Of a DNA stretch of 25,000 bases, positions 23,604 through 25,000 are shown piece by piece. Under the pieces are notes generated by a model. That model did no database searches, had not been told where the DNA came from, and worked only from the letters and a program-made list of their open reading frames with translations. The position numbers and the translations under genes were made by a program. The stretch is from Prorocentrum cordatum (Eukaryota > Sar > Dinophyceae > Prorocentrales > Prorocentraceae). The stretch's first letter is position 1, and each line of letters starts with the position of its first letter. The stretch lies in assembly GCA_963575745.1 (NCBI GenBank), contig CAUYUJ010001473.1, forward strand, positions 1 through 25,000. The letters are read 5' to 3'.

Positions 23604-23795
23604 CCAGAGATCCAACGTATTGTAAAAATCGAGGCGGAAGTTCTTCGTATTTTTCGGCCTTGAGGGGTCCTCACGGGCCCCGGACCGTCCAGAAACGACT
23701 CAAGATGGAAAACCGGTCCTGGGGAGTGGGTCGAAACTTCCGGGGACCCCGGATTAAAAAAAACACGACATCGAAGCTCTGGAATTCGGAGGAGG
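23604..23795 (+). repeat. GGA-tailed repeat family, copy A
   Basis: Runs from CCAGAGATCCAACG to GGAATTCGGAGGAGG and passes straight into the GGA microsatellite. It matches copy B (24651-24839, opposite strand) closely over its length; I estimate about 85 percent by eye. One frame in all copies reads a peptide like GRNFRGPRI..TTS..W, but differences between copies are mostly non-synonymous, so coding is doubtful. Confidence 0.8.
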
Positions 23796-24062
23796 AGGAG
23801 GAGGAGGAGGAGGAGGAGGGGGAGAGGAGGAGGAGGAGGGGAGGAGGAGGAGGAGGAGGAGAGAGGAGGAGGAGGAGGAGGAGGAGGGAGGAGGGAGGAG
23901 GAGAGGAGGGAGGAGGGAGAGAGGGAGGAGGGAGGAGGAGGAGGAAGGAGGGAGGAAGGAGGGAGAGAGGAAGGAGGGGGAGGGAGGAGGAGGGGGAGGA
24001 GGAGGAGGAGGGAGGGAGGAGGGAGGAGGGAGGGGAGGAGGGAGGAGGGAGGAAGGAGGAAG
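23788..24062. repeat. (GGA)n microsatellite with GGGA/GGAA variants
   Basis: About 275 bp of GGA, GGGAGGA and GAAGGAGG on the + strand, contiguous with the end of copy A. Confidence 0.95.
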
Positions 24063-24503
24063 AGCGGGCGAAGCGGCGCGGCCGCCAGGGCCTCACCGCG
24101 GCCATGACTGGGTCGGGCGCCGCCCCCTCCACCTCCATCCTCCATACCTTCCGATTGTGGATGCCATGACAGCGAACACCCTAACAGTCCTATCGTTGAA
24201 TTAAACATGTGTTCAAAGTTTGAGAAAAAATGAAGAAAAAAACGTTCTACAAATGTTTAAACATGTTTCAACGTTTAAACCATGTTCAACACAAACCATG
24301 TGTTACCCATGTTTTAGACATCTGGCAATTCTTTGGCAACATGCTTCCTCTTCATCGATCGTCCTCCACAACCTTCCGACCTCCGCGGCAGGTGCTGAAG
24401 AATTCAGCGAAGCTCTCGGAGGCCTCACGCAACTCAAGAAGACAATCCACATGGATCGTGCCGAGAAAGGGGCGGAAGGTCTGGGCGAGAACAATGAGGG
24501 GGA
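24063..24503. other. Unique spacer with an AT-rich palindromic patch
   Basis: The AT-rich patch at about 24195-24320 carries the perfect 12-bp palindrome ATGTTTAAACAT (24253-24264) and repeated ACATGTTT, ACGTTTAAAC and CCATGTT words. Open frames are short and unrecognised. Confidence 0.5.
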
Positions 24504-24561
24504 GGCCCAAAGATCCGATGTCGTGGTCTGTTCAATACGGGGTCCCCGGAAGTCTCGACCG
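24504..24561 (-). repeat. GGA-tailed repeat family, partial copy C
   Basis: About 58 bp matching the 3' end of copy B in the same orientation (shared CGATGTCGTGGTCT, GGGGTCCCCGGAAGT and TCGACC). It lies just beyond the TCC tract that follows copy B. Confidence 0.7.
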
Positions 24562-24654
24562 TCCTCCCTCCTCCCTCCTCCCTCCTCACCCTTCAATCCT
24601 CCTCCTCCTCCTCCTCCTCCTCCTCCTCCTCCTCCTCCTCCTCCTCCTCCTCCG
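24562..24654. repeat. (TCC)n microsatellite (GGA on the minus strand)
   Basis: TCCTCCC variants at 24562-24590, then pure TCC at 24598-24653. On the minus strand this is the GGA tail of copy B. Confidence 0.95.
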
Positions 24655-24839
24655 AATCCCAAAAATTCGATGTCGTGGTCTTTTCAATCCGGGGTCCCCG
24701 GAAGTTTCGACCCATGCCCCAGGACCGGTTTTCCATCCTGAGTCGTTTTGGACGGTCCCGGGGCCAAGCGAGGGCCCCTCGAGGCCGAAAAATATGAAAA
24801 GCCTCCGTCTCGATGTTTGCCAAGACGTTGGATCTCTGG
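24651..24839 (-). repeat. GGA-tailed repeat family, copy B
   Basis: Inverted relative to copy A. The minus-strand sequence starts CCAGAGATCCAACG, shares ACCGGTCCTGGG and CGAAACTTCCGGGGACCCCG, and ends GGGATTCGGAGGAGG in the microsatellite. Copies A and B with their tails form the arms of a large inverted repeat (23604-24839). Confidence 0.8.
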
Positions 24840-25000
24840 GGGGTCGGCAGTTGCACGACGCAACATACAGCCAGAGCGCGAAGCGGCTTCCGCGCAGCTG
24901 GTTCCCGCGGCGCCCCCGCGGCGCCCGGTGCGACCCCCCACGTGTGCCAAGAGAGCCGCCACGCGGCCAGACACTTGAAGCCCGCGGCCTGCACGCGGCA
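24840..25000. other. Right-edge unique sequence, no gene seen
   Basis: GC-rich sequence running to the window edge. The minus-strand frame is open and joins copy B, but no motif is recognised. Confidence 0.4.

Noticed and set aside
1-25000. CRISPR arrays, bacterial operons, attachment sites, LTRs or integrase genes
   Set aside because: No spaced direct repeats with unique spacers, no ribosome-binding-site-led gene clusters, and no integrase, protease or LTR pair were found.

Overview
Nothing in this window looks bacterial. It is nuclear DNA of a eukaryote, and a dinoflagellate is the best guess (my confidence about 0.7). Three things point that way: GC-rich unique sequence packed with kilobase-scale triplet microsatellites; a large intronless retroelement whose ORF1 carries a Trp-His-Arg-rich start followed by His-His-Ser; and a C-terminal retroelement domain with GPPCETW, LEHP and LKEYP motifs that I associate with dinoflagellate reverse-transcriptase proteins. 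I saw no spliced-leader relic, tRNA, rRNA or convincing host gene. GC content, homology and splicing could not be computed here.

Layout. 1-3570: triplet and heptamer repeats (TCC, ATC/CAT, CCTCCTG) around a hairpin-rich unique island (380-1080), then a purine minisatellite and an A-rich tract. 3570-5900: short-period repeats, including an 11-bp array, and unique sequence with a 37-bp duplication. 5900-8280: a second microsatellite block (TCC, then CAT/CAG/CAC, then TC, then TCC, then a switch to GGGGGA/GGA) interrupted by one unique island (7335-7560). 8541-9192: an octamer satellite with a higher-order period. 9193-12283: unique sequence, a TCC tract, three hairpins with one shared core, remnants of a minus-strand repetitive coding sequence, a 74-bp tandem pair and the 3' flank of the retroelement.

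12284-21885: one non-LTR (LINE-type) retroelement on the minus strand, about 9.6 kb. Read 5' to 3' it has an ORF1-like part with a Gln-rich segment and a coiled coil, a low-complexity linker, an RNase H domain, an apurinic-type endonuclease (EEP), a reverse transcriptase, C2H2 zinc fingers and a Rossmann/cytosine-methyltransferase-like end. Its frame is broken several times. One break coincides with a canonical A AAA AAC slippery heptamer, an immediate stop and a downstream stem-loop. The 5' end abuts a TCC/CAT microsatellite.

22195-25000: a pyrimidine-to-purine inverted repeat, three diverged tandem units of about 70 bp, two copies of a 150-bp element with terminal inverted repeats, a three-copy repeat family tailed by GGA microsatellites and arranged partly as a large inverted repeat, and an AT-rich palindromic patch.

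The retroelement domains would act together in target-primed reverse transcription (nick by EEP, copy by RT, RNA removal by RNase H). The rest is repeat-dominated intergenic DNA. The many long open frames inside microsatellites (poly-Met, Ile, Asp, His, Ser, Glu) are artefacts and are not annotated.
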